A stretch of 64,000 nucleotides of DNA from Occallatibacter sp. (GCA_031296215.1 JARLGE010000114.1:62001-126000); one strand, 5' to 3'. Shown: positions 18,740 through 28,006, counted from the stretch's first letter. Numbers and translations: made by a program. The notes: a model not told the origin generated them from the letters alone.

Positions 18740-19546
18740 ATGCAGTACTTGATTGGATTCATCATCGCGTTGTTCATAGCGCTCACCGGAGTAGGCGCGG
18801 GCACCATTACGGTGCCGGTGCTGGTGTTGTTTCTTGGAGTGCCGGCGCCGGTTGCGGTGAGCATCGGGCTGACGTTTTCGGCTGCGGTCAAGCTGATCCT
18901 GGTGCCGTCACAGATTCTGCGCAAGAACGTCGCTTGGCGGACGCTGGGATTCATGCTGGCCGGCGGCGTGCCGGGCGTGGTGATCGGGTCGCTGTTTCTG
19001 AAGCATCTGGTCACGGTGGGCGAGCAGAATCTGCTGAATGCGCTGCTCGGCTCGATCCTGGTGACCACGGCGGCCTGGCAGATTGCCAATTCGTTCAAAC
19101 CGATGAAGGCCAATGAGAACGCGCGCGACCGCAGCCCGTTGCTGGCGTGGCTGATGCTCCCCGTCGGCGCGGAGGTGGGTTTCTCTTCGGCGGGCGCGGG
19201 CGCGCTGGGCTCGGCGGCGCTGCTGAGCCTGACGCCGCTGCTTCCGGCGCAGGTGGTGGGCACGGACATTGCCTTCGGCTTCATCGTCTCGCTGATCGGC
19301 AGCGGAGCGCACTGGTTTTCACACGCGTCAAACACGGAACTGTTGCTGCAACTGATTGCGGGAGGCGTGCTGGGGGCGGTGAGCGGAACGCTGCTGAGCG
19401 CACATGTTCCGCGGCGGCCGCTGCGGTTTGCGCTGTGGGTGTGGCTGCTGATCCTGGGCGGGCAGTTTCTCTTCAACAGCTACCAGGTGTGGGCTGCGCC
19501 GCGCAAGGCCGCGGTGGTCGAGGTGCATGCGGCGGGGTTGAAATGA
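18740..19546 (+). CDS. TauE/SafE family anion permease
   Basis: A 268-residue inner-membrane protein with seven to eight hydrophobic segments, typical of the TauE/SafE family. Seen features are the ALTGVGAGTITVPVLVLFLG repeat motif at the N-terminus and its inverted counterpart GAEVGFSSAGAGALGSAALL near residue 140. Members export or import sulfite, sulfoacetate or other organosulfur anions. It follows cysH by 24 bases in the same operon, so sulfate uptake or sulfite release is plausible. No dedicated sulfate ABC transporter (cysTWA) is present here, which favours an uptake role, but direction is not shown by sequence. Confidence 0.9.
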   Translation: MQYLIGFIIALFIALTGVGAGTITVPVLVLFLGVPAPVAVSIGLTFSAAVKLILVPSQILRKNVAWRTLGFMLAGGVPGVVIGSLFLKHLVTVGEQNLLNALLGSILVTTAAWQIANSFKPMKANENARDRSPLLAWLMLPVGAEVGFSSAGAGALGSAALLSLTPLLPAQVVGTDIAFGFIVSLIGSGAHWFSHASNTELLLQLIAGGVLGAVSGTLLSAHVPRRPLRFALWVWLLILGGQFLFNSYQVWAAPRKAAVVEVHAAGLK

Positions 19547-19572
19547 GCCTCTGCGCGCCTGATTGACCACGC

Positions 19573-21855
19573 TCAGAAGTGGAAGCGGTAACGGAACTCT
19601 GCGGAAATCTGTCGCGGATCGTTGTAGTGGAATCCGCCGATGGTCAGTGAGCTGTCGGTGAGTACGCGATGGTTGGTGACGTTGACGACCGTCACGGTGA
19701 ACTTCACGTTTTCGCCGAATGTCTTCCCGGCGGCCACGTCGAAGGTGGTATGCACCGGCAGATAATTACTCTGGTAAGGGCTGATCAGGTTGCCGTTGGC
19801 ATCGGTGGCGCCGGCGGTGCCGTTGGAAAAACCCGAGCCGTAGTAGACGTTGGTTGAGAACCAACTGCGCATCGGCAAAGTGGCAGTGAAGCCGGTGTTG
19901 AGCGTTTGGCGCTGGTCGTGATCCACCGGGGTGTAGTCGAAGCTGCCGTCGCAGCCCGATGTGCATATGAGGCCGCCATTGATCGCTCCACGCTGCTCGG
20001 CAATCTGATTGGAGTAGGCCAGATGGAACTGACCGCGACGCCACAGCGACGGGCTGCGCAGCGTAGCTTCCCAGGCGCGCACCAGGGCCCCGTCCACAGT
20101 AATCGGGATGTACACGTTGGACTCACCGATATTGGAGTGGTCGAGGAAGTTATTGACCCGTGTTTTGAAGTTGTCGACATCCAGCGCCCAGCCGCGCCAG
20201 GGAATCTGAATGCTGAACTCGTGCTCCTCATCGCGCTCGCCGCGCAGCACGGCGAAGCCCGTGTTGTTGGCATTGGCGTAAGCGAGCAGAGGACCTTGAA
20301 TACTGACCAGAGGCGGCGCCTGGTAATAGCGGCCGTAGAAGCCGCGCAGCACCCAGTTCAGGCGGGGAATGTTGAGCGCTGCACCGAAGCGAGTGGCGGC
20401 ATGGTTTTCAGTGATGGCGCCATGGAAGGTTGAAAAGCGGACACCGGCCAGCAGAGTGAGCCAGTCGGTGACGCGCAGACTATCGGAGAGCGACCCCTCG
20501 ACGATGCCGCCGGAGACAACATCTGTCTCGTGGATTGGCGCTGTCCCAGACCCGTCGTTGAAGACCACACCGAACAAAGATGAATCGTGTTGATAGAAGG
20601 AGTAGAAGCCGCCCGCGAGGTTATTGCGCTTGACTTCACCGCGCACATTGGCCTGCAATCCAGCGTAGTTTGAGGTGCGATCCCATGTGGTGGCGGTAGG
20701 GGTGTCCGCAGGCCTCGAGTCGTAGTTGGCTACGTTCCAGTGGTAGAAAGGAGCCACCTCAATCATGGCGGTGGGCGATAGGGTATGCACCCAGTCGGCG
20801 ATAAAGAAGCCGTCGCGCTCGGTTTGCCCGTCACGGAGGCCTCTGGAATCGTAGAGCTGGTTGAGCCAGCTATTGGGATTCGGATCGTAGGGAACCTGAA
20901 AGAAGTCCTGGCGCAATTGGCCGTTGAAGCGGAACTGGTTGGTTGCATTCGGATTCACAAGAAAGGAGCCGAAGCCGCTTTGCGAATTGGTGGCGTCGTG
21001 AACGACGGCAGCAATCGGGGTCTCCAGTCCGTAGTAGGAGCGGGCCGCGGACAAGCTTGCATACCATGCGGCTTTTTGCGAGTGGTCCCCCGCTGAGAGC
21101 GCAGTCTCGCCGGTGTAGAAGTTTCCGCTGGTGATGTGCAACTCCGCCTCGCGGTCGCGTTCAAAGCCATTGCGTGGTGCGACGTTGAAGACGCCGTAGG
21201 TTCGGTCGCCGATGTCGGCGGCATAGCTTCCGCGCTGGACCTCGATTTGATCCGTGTCGGACGGAGCAATTTGCGGACCGACATTCGCGGCAATGTTGGT
21301 GTTGGGGATGTTGATGCCGTCGATGAGCCAACTGGTCTGGTGGCCTCCGCGCATGTGCAGCATGTCGTGGCACATGTAGGCGCCGGGCACGTAATCGGTG
21401 ATAGCGGCAAACGACGTTGCGCGACTGGCGCCCGGCGTCTCCTCGATCATCTCTCGTGTGACAAGTGTGGTCGGCGTTACGGAATCCACCTGAGCCGTCG
21501 CGCCTTCCACCTCAACGGATTCCGTGGTTGAGGCTACGGGCAACGCGACATGCACAACCGGGTTGGTGGCGGACGCGATCGAGATGGTCTCGGTGACCGC
21601 AGTGAATCCGGGGGTGCTAACCTGCAGGTGGTAAATGCCGATGGGCGCCTGGAGCAGCTCGAACGCTCCTTCGGCATCCGTGGTGGCGCTCAACGTGAAG
21701 GCGGAGTCGGCAGCATGGAGCGTGACCTTGGCGTTGGCGATGGGGCGATGTTGGGGATCGTGGACGACACCGTGGACGTTGGCAAAGACGGTGGCGCGCG
21801 CGGGGAGGAGCGCACACAGGAAGACGAGAACGATAAGGAGAGCAGAGCAGCGCAT
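19573..21855 (-). CDS. TonB-dependent receptor with carboxypeptidase-regulatory-like N-terminal domain
   Basis: An outer-membrane receptor of about 760 residues. After the signal peptide (RCSALLIVLVFLCALLPARA), residues about 25-110 form a carboxypeptidase-regulatory-like beta domain (VHGVVHDPQHRPIANAKVTL). The plug follows, with TTLVTREMIEETPGASR, MRGGHQTSWLIDGINIPN and IEVQRGSYAADIGDRTYGVF. The barrel ends in the usual aromatic residue (EFRYRFHF). The plug stretch MCHDMLHMRGGH is unusually rich in Cys, His and Met. The start at 21855 is chosen for GAGGA nine bases upstream and a clean signal peptide; 21873 and 21915 are in frame. It lies downstream of a Cys/His-rich secreted protein, so a metal or metal-chelate substrate is possible. 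Substrate is inference. Confidence 0.9.
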   Translation of the reverse strand: MRCSALLIVLVFLCALLPARATVFANVHGVVHDPQHRPIANAKVTLHAADSAFTLSATTDAEGAFELLQAPIGIYHLQVSTPGFTAVTETISIASATNPVVHVALPVASTTESVEVEGATAQVDSVTPTTLVTREMIEETPGASRATSFAAITDYVPGAYMCHDMLHMRGGHQTSWLIDGINIPNTNIAANVGPQIAPSDTDQIEVQRGSYAADIGDRTYGVFNVAPRNGFERDREAELHITSGNFYTGETALSAGDHSQKAAWYASLSAARSYYGLETPIAAVVHDATNSQSGFGSFLVNPNATNQFRFNGQLRQDFFQVPYDPNPNSWLNQLYDSRGLRDGQTERDGFFIADWVHTLSPTAMIEVAPFYHWNVANYDSRPADTPTATTWDRTSNYAGLQANVRGEVKRNNLAGGFYSFYQHDSSLFGVVFNDGSGTAPIHETDVVSGGIVEGSLSDSLRVTDWLTLLAGVRFSTFHGAITENHAATRFGAALNIPRLNWVLRGFYGRYYQAPPLVSIQGPLLAYANANNTGFAVLRGERDEEHEFSIQIPWRGWALDVDNFKTRVNNFLDHSNIGESNVYIPITVDGALVRAWEATLRSPSLWRRGQFHLAYSNQIAEQRGAINGGLICTSGCDGSFDYTPVDHDQRQTLNTGFTATLPMRSWFSTNVYYGSGFSNGTAGATDANGNLISPYQSNYLPVHTTFDVAAGKTFGENVKFTVTVVNVTNHRVLTDSSLTIGGFHYNDPRQISAEFRYRFHF

Positions 21856-21969
21856 GGGGAAGAATCCTCGCATAGGGCGGCTGCGCGAAAGCACCGAGGC
21901 TGCAGGGACACTCATCCTTGCTGTCGATTGCGCAGGCAGAAGAAAACGGCTTTCTCTTCAGCGAATGTC

Positions 21970-22356
21970 TCAGGCGAGGAGGGATGCGGGAGGGCCGCGG
22001 CCGGCGCGGGTGCAAATCTGGCTCACCTGCGCGGAGACATGCAGTGCGGCGGCAGAGTAGGGAAGAGCGAGCAGGGCCGGCAAGCTGGTGGATGCGGCGG
22101 CCAGGGCCTGCGGCGCGGGGGCTATAGCAGCGAGGGAGCCGGGGAACGCTGGGCAGGTTGCCGGTGCGGTGAGAACGGATCTGCCGGGTGCGGCTTCGGC
22201 GAGCATCGATACCATGCTGGTGGACATGGCGCAGTGGTGTGTGCCATGGCGGCGGCAGCAGGCGGGCAGGCGCGCGTCGTCGCCGGCTTCAAGCATGGCC
22301 GCAAGCGGGCCGAGGCTGAAGGACAGGACGAGCAGAATGGATAGGACGCGCCGCAT
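21970..22356 (-). CDS. Small secreted Cys/His-rich protein upstream of the TonB receptor
   Basis: A 128-residue protein with a signal peptide (RRVLSILLVLSFSLGPLAAML). Just after it sits LPACCRRHGTHHCAM, containing three cysteines and three histidines in 12 residues, and a further Cys appears later (TCPAF, QICTR). The remainder is Ala/Pro-rich. It has no enzyme motif that I recognise. It is 114 bases upstream of the TonB receptor on the same strand, consistent with one transcript, and both genes share metal-ligand-rich segments. I infer a role in binding or sensing a soft metal such as copper; the protein could also be an uncharacterised acidobacterial lipoprotein-like family. Confidence 0.7.
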   Translation of the reverse strand: MRRVLSILLVLSFSLGPLAAMLEAGDDARLPACCRRHGTHHCAMSTSMVSMLAEAAPGRSVLTAPATCPAFPGSLAAIAPAPQALAAASTSLPALLALPYSAAALHVSAQVSQICTRAGRGPPASLLA

Positions 22357-22555
22357 TCGAGATTTATCTTACATGAGTTGTTGGTTTGCCACCCTGGCGC
22401 TGGTAAGAGCGCAACGGTTGGGCACGGGAACTCTCTGAACCTGAAAGGGAGCGGGTTTGAGCCATTCGTTTCCCAGGTCTCGGAATCGAGGCCTGGGGCT
22501 TCCAGCAGTCGGGTATCATCGGGTTAATCCGATTTTGATCGACTCATGTGAGGAA

Positions 22556-23869
22556 ATGCCGGTGTCTGGAGTGAATATTTCGGTTTCGCCGCAACAGGTT
22601 TCGCCGCAGGCCGCGCGGGAATCACGCTTGCAACGGCCTCTGCGCATCGCGATTTTTGGATTTGGCACGGTGGGCAGCTCGGTGGCGCGGATTCTGGTCG
22701 AGTCCGCGCCGCGAGGCCTGGAGCTGACCCACGTGTTCAACCGCGGCGTCGAGCGCAAGCGTGTGGACTGGGTTCCATCGAGTGTGACCTGGAGCGAGGA
22801 CGCGGACGCCGTGCTCGGCTCCGATTGCGATGTGGTGGTTGAGCTGGCCGGCGGGCTCGATCCGGCGGGGGGCTGGGTGCGCCAGGCGCTGGACGCGGGC
22901 AAGAGCGTGGTGACGGCCAACAAGAAACTGATTGCGTTTCACGGCGTGGAGCTCGAACAGTTGGCGGCTTCTCGCGGTGGACACCTGAAGTATGGCGCCG
23001 CGGTTGCGGGCGGGATTCCAGTCATTCCAGGCCTCGAGCAGGGATTGGCCGGGGACAGAATCGAGCGCATCGAGGGAATCCTGAATGGGACCTGCAACTT
23101 CATCCTCAGCCAGATGGAGGATGGCGCCGAGTATGCGGCCAAGCTGGCCGAGGCACAGAGGCTGGGCTATGCCGAGACTGACCCGACCGAGGATGTGGGC
23201 GGGTTTGACGCGCGGGCCAAGCTGTCCATTTTAATGCGGCTGGCGCTGCGCGTGGCGGTCAACCCGGAAGAGATTATCCCCCGGCCGATCACGACGATCA
23301 CAGCTGTGGACTTCAGCTATGCGCGGGATCTGGGCTGCACCATTCGGCAAGTGTCGCGCGCCGACCAGTCTCAAGGCCGGGTGGCGGCAACGGTGGGGCC
23401 GATGCTGGTGGCCCTGCGCTCGCCGCTGGCCTGGTCAAGGGGCACGGAGAACATGGTGGTGGTGAGTGGACATTACGCCGGGGATGTGGTGTTTTCGGGG
23501 CACGGGGCGGGCGGGCATCCTACCGCCGTAGCCGTGGTCAGCGACCTGCTGGCGCTGGCGCACGGATCGCGGCGGGTGGAGCTACCCGCCTTGCCGGCGA
23601 CAGTGAGCGGGGAGTTCGAGGTTCCGCACTACATCCGCTTCCTGGTGCGCGACCGGCCGGGGATTGTGGCGGCGATTACAGGCGCTTTGGCCGAGGAGAA
23701 GATCAACATCCGTGCCATTGTGCAGAAGCCCGGCTATCCGTCGGACGCGTTGCCGTTTGTGGTGACCGTGGAGCCGTGCAAGTCGTCGGCGCTGAAGCGG
23801 GCTCTGGAGAAGGTGAAGACCCTGGACTGCATGATCGAGGAGCCGTTGGATTTGCAGATGCTGGAATAG
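22556..23869 (+). CDS. hom: Homoserine dehydrogenase with ACT domain
   Basis: A 437-residue cytoplasmic enzyme reducing aspartate semialdehyde to homoserine for threonine and methionine. The Rossmann motif is IFGFGTVGSSVARIL near residue 38, the catalytic region has VVTANKKLIA, GAAVAGGIPVI and GILNGTCNFIL, and YAETDPTEDVGGFDARAK carries the catalytic lysine. A C-terminal ACT domain follows (HYIRFLVRDRPGIVAAI) for feedback control. The start at 22556 is chosen because AGGA lies just upstream, and it leaves a 30-residue N-terminal tail; a frame extending to TTG 22457 is also open. It is divergent from the small Cys/His protein. It probably works with the sulfate genes in methionine supply. Confidence 0.95.
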   Translation: MPVSGVNISVSPQQVSPQAARESRLQRPLRIAIFGFGTVGSSVARILVESAPRGLELTHVFNRGVERKRVDWVPSSVTWSEDADAVLGSDCDVVVELAGGLDPAGGWVRQALDAGKSVVTANKKLIAFHGVELEQLAASRGGHLKYGAAVAGGIPVIPGLEQGLAGDRIERIEGILNGTCNFILSQMEDGAEYAAKLAEAQRLGYAETDPTEDVGGFDARAKLSILMRLALRVAVNPEEIIPRPITTITAVDFSYARDLGCTIRQVSRADQSQGRVAATVGPMLVALRSPLAWSRGTENMVVVSGHYAGDVVFSGHGAGGHPTAVAVVSDLLALAHGSRRVELPALPATVSGEFEVPHYIRFLVRDRPGIVAAITGALAEEKINIRAIVQKPGYPSDALPFVVTVEPCKSSALKRALEKVKTLDCMIEEPLDLQMLE

Positions 23870-24053
23870 CACGACAGTTGTCAGTGATCAGTGGTCGGGC
23901 CGCTGTGGGAGTCCGCAATCACCGGAGCGGGAAGATGAGACGCGGCAGCATGTGAAGTCGGTAGCGGAAGAGGTCACTCTCAACCAGCCGGCTGTTCCCG
24001 GTCCCGATCCGGATGCCGAGAGCAGGCACGAAAACCGATCCCTGACCCCTCTC

Positions 24054-25118
24054 TTACCGCGCCGGGCCGGTGGACTCGCGGACGACCAGTTCCGGGGTCA
24101 TGACGATTTCCGTGGGGTATTCCGCTTCGCGGTTGGCGATGCGTTCCAGCAGCGTCCGCGCGCCGCGGCGGCCCATCTCCAGCAGCGGCTGCCGGACGGT
24201 GGTGAGCGAGGGCGTGGAGTAGGCGGCAGACTGGATGTCGTCGAAGCCGACCACCGAGACGTCTCCTGGGACGGAGCGGCCGGCGTCCTTGAGGGCGCGG
24301 ATGGCGCCGATGGCGGCGATGTCGTTGAAGCAGAAGATGGCGGTGAAGTCGCGCGTCTGTTCGAGCAGCGCCTGCATGGGCTTGTAGCCGATTTCGGGGG
24401 CCATGGGATGGTAGTTGTCTTTCATGGACCAGCCGGCGGAGTCGATGCGGATGACCAGGGCGGGGTCAATCTTGAGGTGCACCTCGCGCGCAACCTGCTG
24501 GATGCTCGCCCAGCGGTACTCGGAGTCGGGGATGGCGTGCGGGCCGCGCATGAAGGCGATGCGGCGATGGCCCAGCGCGACCAGGTGGGTGAGCGCCTGC
24601 TCGACGGCCAGATGATGATCGAGGATGATGTTGGTCACGTTTTCAACCGCGCTGTGGGCGGAGATGGCGACCACCGGAACGGGAACTTCGATGGCATTGG
24701 CGGGCGTGTTGAGCAGCAGAAAGCCGTCCACGGAGCGCTCCACCAGCATGCGCGGGTACTTTTCGATCAGGTCGCGTTTCCAGTCGTGGCAGGCAGTGAA
24801 GTAGAAGTAATGAGCTGCCGTCAGCTCCTGGACCACGCCGCTCATGACGCGGGTAAAGTAGCCTTCGCTGAGATCAGGAGCGAGCACACCGACGCTCATG
24901 GACTTGCTCTGGCGCAGGGAGCGGGCGAAGTAGTTGGGGCGGTAGTTGAGGCGTTCCGCGGCCTCGGTAACCCGGTTGCGGGTCTCCTGGGGGATGGACT
25001 TTGCGGAGGGGGAGTTGTTCAGGACCAGCGAGACGGTGGTCTGCGATAGCTCCAGATGCTCGGCCAGCATTCTAAGGTTGACGTGTCCAGACGGCGTAGA
25101 AAGCTTTCCCTTTGCCAT
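24054..25118 (-). CDS. LacI-family transcriptional regulator
   Basis: A 354-residue repressor-type protein. The N-terminal DNA-binding domain has VNLRMLAEHLELSQTTVSLV and the hinge NYRPNYFARSLRQ; the ligand-binding half contains VGVLAPDLSEGYFTRVMSG, GHRRIAFMRGPH and SVVGFDDIQSAAYSTPSL. It should bind a sugar and release an operator. The gene lies 157 bases downstream of the GH78 rhamnosidase on the same strand, so it may regulate that enzyme and itself. A 22-base near-palindrome at 25134-25155 sits 16 bases upstream of the start. The ribosome site is weak, so the start at 25118 rests on the intact domain start. Confidence 0.9.
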   Translation of the reverse strand: MAKGKLSTPSGHVNLRMLAEHLELSQTTVSLVLNNSPSAKSIPQETRNRVTEAAERLNYRPNYFARSLRQSKSMSVGVLAPDLSEGYFTRVMSGVVQELTAAHYFYFTACHDWKRDLIEKYPRMLVERSVDGFLLLNTPANAIEVPVPVVAISAHSAVENVTNIILDHHLAVEQALTHLVALGHRRIAFMRGPHAIPDSEYRWASIQQVAREVHLKIDPALVIRIDSAGWSMKDNYHPMAPEIGYKPMQALLEQTRDFTAIFCFNDIAAIGAIRALKDAGRSVPGDVSVVGFDDIQSAAYSTPSLTTVRQPLLEMGRRGARTLLERIANREAEYPTEIVMTPELVVRESTGPAR

Positions 25119-25133
25119 GTTGGAGTTGTAACA

Positions 25134-25155
25134 CGTTTCCCATGCATGGGGAACG
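25134..25155. promoter_or_regulatory. Candidate LacI operator, near-perfect palindrome
   Basis: The bases CGTTTCCC ATGCAT GGGGAACG form a 22-base inverted repeat with one mismatched pair. Its centre is 26 bases upstream of the LacI start, a usual position for autoregulation. The sequence is seen directly; the assignment to this LacI protein is inference. No second copy was found upstream of the GH78 gene. Confidence 0.5.
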
Positions 25156-25275
25156 GTGTTTCCCTTTTAGTACATCGATTTTTCTGTTTTTCAGGACCGG
25201 ATACAGGGGTGGATAGACCAAAGACCCATCCCCGGCGGCAGGCGGCGGCTACCGGGGACGGACAGCCTGGATCCG

Positions 25276-27744
25276 TCACGGCGCGAGGATGTGGTTAAGG
25301 CCGGGTTTGAGCGGCCAATTTCTGCTGTTGAAGGCGAAGCTGCCGGTCAGGCTCCCCGGCAGGGTAATGGTGGCGCTGAGCCCGGCCCCCTGGCGCTGGT
25401 ACTCGACCTTGATCTCGCCCTGCGGATGCGGGTAGGTGGCCGTGAGCGAGGGCAGCGTGCCGAGGTGCGGGGCGATGCGGACTGTCGAAAAGCCGGGGCT
25501 GGCGGGCTCGATACCGGCGACCAGGGTGAGGAAGTCGTAAATGGGGTGGGCGCTCCAGGCGTGGGAGTCGGAGCGGGTGGGCTCAGGGGTCTCGGGCCAG
25601 GTGGAGAAATGCAGGGGCAGCAGCTTACGCCAGGGCGCCAGGGCGTCCAGGTACCTGTCGCCGAGGCCCGCGTGCTCCAGGGCGCGGGCCAGGTAGAAGC
25701 GGAAGTAGTAGCTGGCCGACATGACTCCGCCGGGCGAGGCGCCGGGCTCCATTTGGGTGAGCTGGCTGAGGACGGCCGCCTGCTTGTCGGCGGGGATCAC
25801 GTCCAAGAGCACGGCCAGGATATTGGCCTGTTGGGAGAAGATTCTCTTGTCGGGGTTGTCCGCGACGAGGCCGTGATCGGCTGCCCAGCATTGCGCCTGG
25901 AGGCCCTGGCGGACGCGGGCGGCGCGGGCCGAGAATTGGCCGGCCAGATGCGCATCGCCCAGGCCGAGCTCGAGCGCGGAGGCGTCTTCGAGCGCGCCCA
26001 GATACTCAAGCGTTGTGACGCAGGACTCGCCGGTGGAGGAGTAAGTGGGGATCTGCTCGTGCTCGCCGACCCAGTCGACGAAGCTCCACCAGGGGAGCTG
26101 GCGGAGCAGGCCGTCGGGCTGTTCGTAGCCCTGGTACCAACCGAGTACGGCACGGACGCCGGGCAGCGAGGCGCGGGCGGGCTCCGGGTCGGGTCGGTAC
26201 ATCCACCAGTCGCGCACCATGCCGATCCAGAGCAGCGAGAAGGTGGGGATATTCTGGGGCAGCATCGATGGATAGCGGGAGCGCGTGATGCCATCGGGGA
26301 TGCGGGAGCTGTCGAAGGCTTCAAGCGCCTGGCGGCCGAGGCGGTCGTCACCGCCCACGGAGTAGGAGATGAGGGCCTGGATGCGCGTGTCGCCGACGTA
26401 CTGGAGCTGCTCCCAGTAGGGGGTGTCCATGTAGGTTTCATGGGCGTCGAGCCGCGCGGTGCGCCAACTGATCTCCCAAATCTTGGCCAGCTCGGGATCG
26501 GCTGACTCGAAGCGGGCCTTCTCTTCGAAGGGGTAGGCGGTGAAGTGGGCGGTGAGCCCTTCCAGAGTTAATGGTTCTGGACCAGTCTCCACGTCGATTT
26601 GCAGATAGCGCCAGGTGCGCCACCAGAGGGGCGAGAAACTGCGGTGCGGACCGCCGTCCGGCAGGACAACGTCGGTGATGCCCAGAGCCTGGCGGTTGGC
26701 CACCTCGTCGCGGTCGCCTTTTTTGTGGTCCTTGTCGTAGAGAGCCTCGGTGTAAGTGAGCTTGATGCGGGCGCCCTTGCCGCCGGAGAAGACAAGCTCG
26801 GGGTAGGCGGTGGTGAGGGTTTTGCGGTCAAGGAGCAAGCGTGCATGCGCTCCGGATTGGATCGTTACCAACCGACTCGGAAAGTCATTGATCTCCAGAG
26901 TCGGCGAACTGCCTTTCATTGGCATCTTGCCCGGCTCCCCAACAACTTCGGCGGCTGAAAGGAACTCTGAATGCACATTCGTTCCAACTATTGTGTCTGA
27001 GTACTCCATGGGCGGCAGCCCGTCCGGGACCAGGCCCCAAAAGTTGGGCGAGTCGGAGGCGAGGGCGGATTCGGCATGGGCCGAGGTCGGGTAGATGCTT
27101 TCGCGCATGGGCGAGGCGGCCTTGACCCACCCGGCTTTGGCCGCAGGGTCCTGCCAGGACCAGTCGAACTTGGCCGCGTCCAGCTCCTCGGCTGGGCCGG
27201 AGGCCATGTAGTCCCAGTTGCCGTCGATGGCGCGCGGCATGGGGCGCTGGCCAGCCTCGATCTCGGTCTCCCAGCCCTCGGGGGTTGAGATGCCCTTGTC
27301 GCCCTGGGCCTCGCTCTCCAGCAGGAAGGCGGTGCGATCGGTGATCTGAGCGACGGGGGCCAGGATGCCGAAGTTCCAGACGGTGGCGGTGACGAGGTTG
27401 GCTCCGGGGTGGAGCAGCGGGGCCAGGTCGAAGCGCTCATAGCGCCAGTGGCCGAGGTCGCCGCGCGCCGGACCCTCCCCGGCACGCCTGCCATTTACGT
27501 ACAGAATGAAGCGGTTGTCGGCCGAGACGCGGACGATATAGCTGGCCGGGACGGCGTCGAGCGCGAGGGCGCGGCGGAAATGGAGCACGACCGGGTCCTT
27601 GAGCGGGGCGGCGGGGTGGGTGGTCCAGGAGGCCTGCCAGTCGCGCTGGACCGGGTCGGGCTGGTTGGCGGATTGGGTTGGCGACTGGGCTCCAAGAGCG
27701 ATGGCGGCGAGTGCGAGGGCGACTGCGGAGAAAATCGGACGCAT
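25276..27744 (-). CDS. Secreted alpha-L-rhamnosidase, GH78 type
   Basis: An 822-residue exported enzyme. The signal peptide is RPIFSAVALALAAIALGAQS. An N-terminal beta domain (YIVRVSADNRFILYVNGRRAG) precedes the (alpha/alpha)6 barrel, which contains ETYMDTPYWEQLQYVGDTRI, where Asp and Glu of the MDTPYWEQL motif are the usual GH78 active-site area. Later come PSMLPQNIPTFSLLWIGMV and the C-terminal beta domain (TVRIAPHLG). It would release L-rhamnose from plant glycosides or pectin. The start at 27744 has GGAAGG nine bases upstream; a frame to 27774 is open but lacks this. It is followed by the LacI gene. The rhamnose pathway genes are at 53.6-59.8 kb. Confidence 0.9.
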   Translation of the reverse strand: MRPIFSAVALALAAIALGAQSPTQSANQPDPVQRDWQASWTTHPAAPLKDPVVLHFRRALALDAVPASYIVRVSADNRFILYVNGRRAGEGPARGDLGHWRYERFDLAPLLHPGANLVTATVWNFGILAPVAQITDRTAFLLESEAQGDKGISTPEGWETEIEAGQRPMPRAIDGNWDYMASGPAEELDAAKFDWSWQDPAAKAGWVKAASPMRESIYPTSAHAESALASDSPNFWGLVPDGLPPMEYSDTIVGTNVHSEFLSAAEVVGEPGKMPMKGSSPTLEINDFPSRLVTIQSGAHARLLLDRKTLTTAYPELVFSGGKGARIKLTYTEALYDKDHKKGDRDEVANRQALGITDVVLPDGGPHRSFSPLWWRTWRYLQIDVETGPEPLTLEGLTAHFTAYPFEEKARFESADPELAKIWEISWRTARLDAHETYMDTPYWEQLQYVGDTRIQALISYSVGGDDRLGRQALEAFDSSRIPDGITRSRYPSMLPQNIPTFSLLWIGMVRDWWMYRPDPEPARASLPGVRAVLGWYQGYEQPDGLLRQLPWWSFVDWVGEHEQIPTYSSTGESCVTTLEYLGALEDASALELGLGDAHLAGQFSARAARVRQGLQAQCWAADHGLVADNPDKRIFSQQANILAVLLDVIPADKQAAVLSQLTQMEPGASPGGVMSASYYFRFYLARALEHAGLGDRYLDALAPWRKLLPLHFSTWPETPEPTRSDSHAWSAHPIYDFLTLVAGIEPASPGFSTVRIAPHLGTLPSLTATYPHPQGEIKVEYQRQGAGLSATITLPGSLTGSFAFNSRNWPLKPGLNHILAP

Positions 27745-27782
27745 GGGATCTGGCCTTCCGTTGGACAGACACAAGGATAGAA

Positions 27783-27840
27783 CAGGGAACAGGGATCAGG
27801 GACTAGGAACTAGGGACTGAGGGACCGGGGATTGAGGAAC
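27783..27840. repeat. GGGACTAGGGA-type intergenic repeat, longest copy
   Basis: Seven to eight irregular units of about 8-10 bases (gggaac, aggggatc-like, gggacta, ggaacta, gggactga, gggaccg) are arrayed upstream of the GH78 gene. Related shorter arrays are at 16216-16240, 30597-30632 and 36272-36300. The function is unknown. Confidence 0.5.
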
Positions 27841-27871
27841 CATGGATTCTGGGGATTCCGGCTTTCGACGG

Positions 27872-28006
27872 CTATTTCCGCTTGCCGATCTCCGGCTTTT
27901 CGAAGGGGAAGTTGAGGATGGGGTCCTGGGTCCAGTCCTTGCAGGCGAAGAGCCGGCTCTTTTTGCCGGCAACAGCGAGGCCGATGAACTGGATGGCCTC
28001 ATCGAT
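27872..28006 (-). pseudogene. C-terminal remnant of an unidentified protein
   Basis: On the minus strand the frame ending at 27872 reads DEAIQFIGLAVAGKKSRLF and ACKDWTQDPILNFPFEKPEI before GKRK and a stop, with strongly G/C-ending codons as in real genes here. It is preceded by an in-frame stop at 28007-28009 and has no start codon. The other frame upstream carries a short DDTIPATLN stretch that could join by a one-base frameshift. I do not recognise the family. It is best read as the tail of a decayed gene. Confidence 0.4.

Noticed and set aside
23952-25049. 365-residue open frame on the plus strand
   Set aside because: Antisense to the LacI gene, whose domain order is complete.
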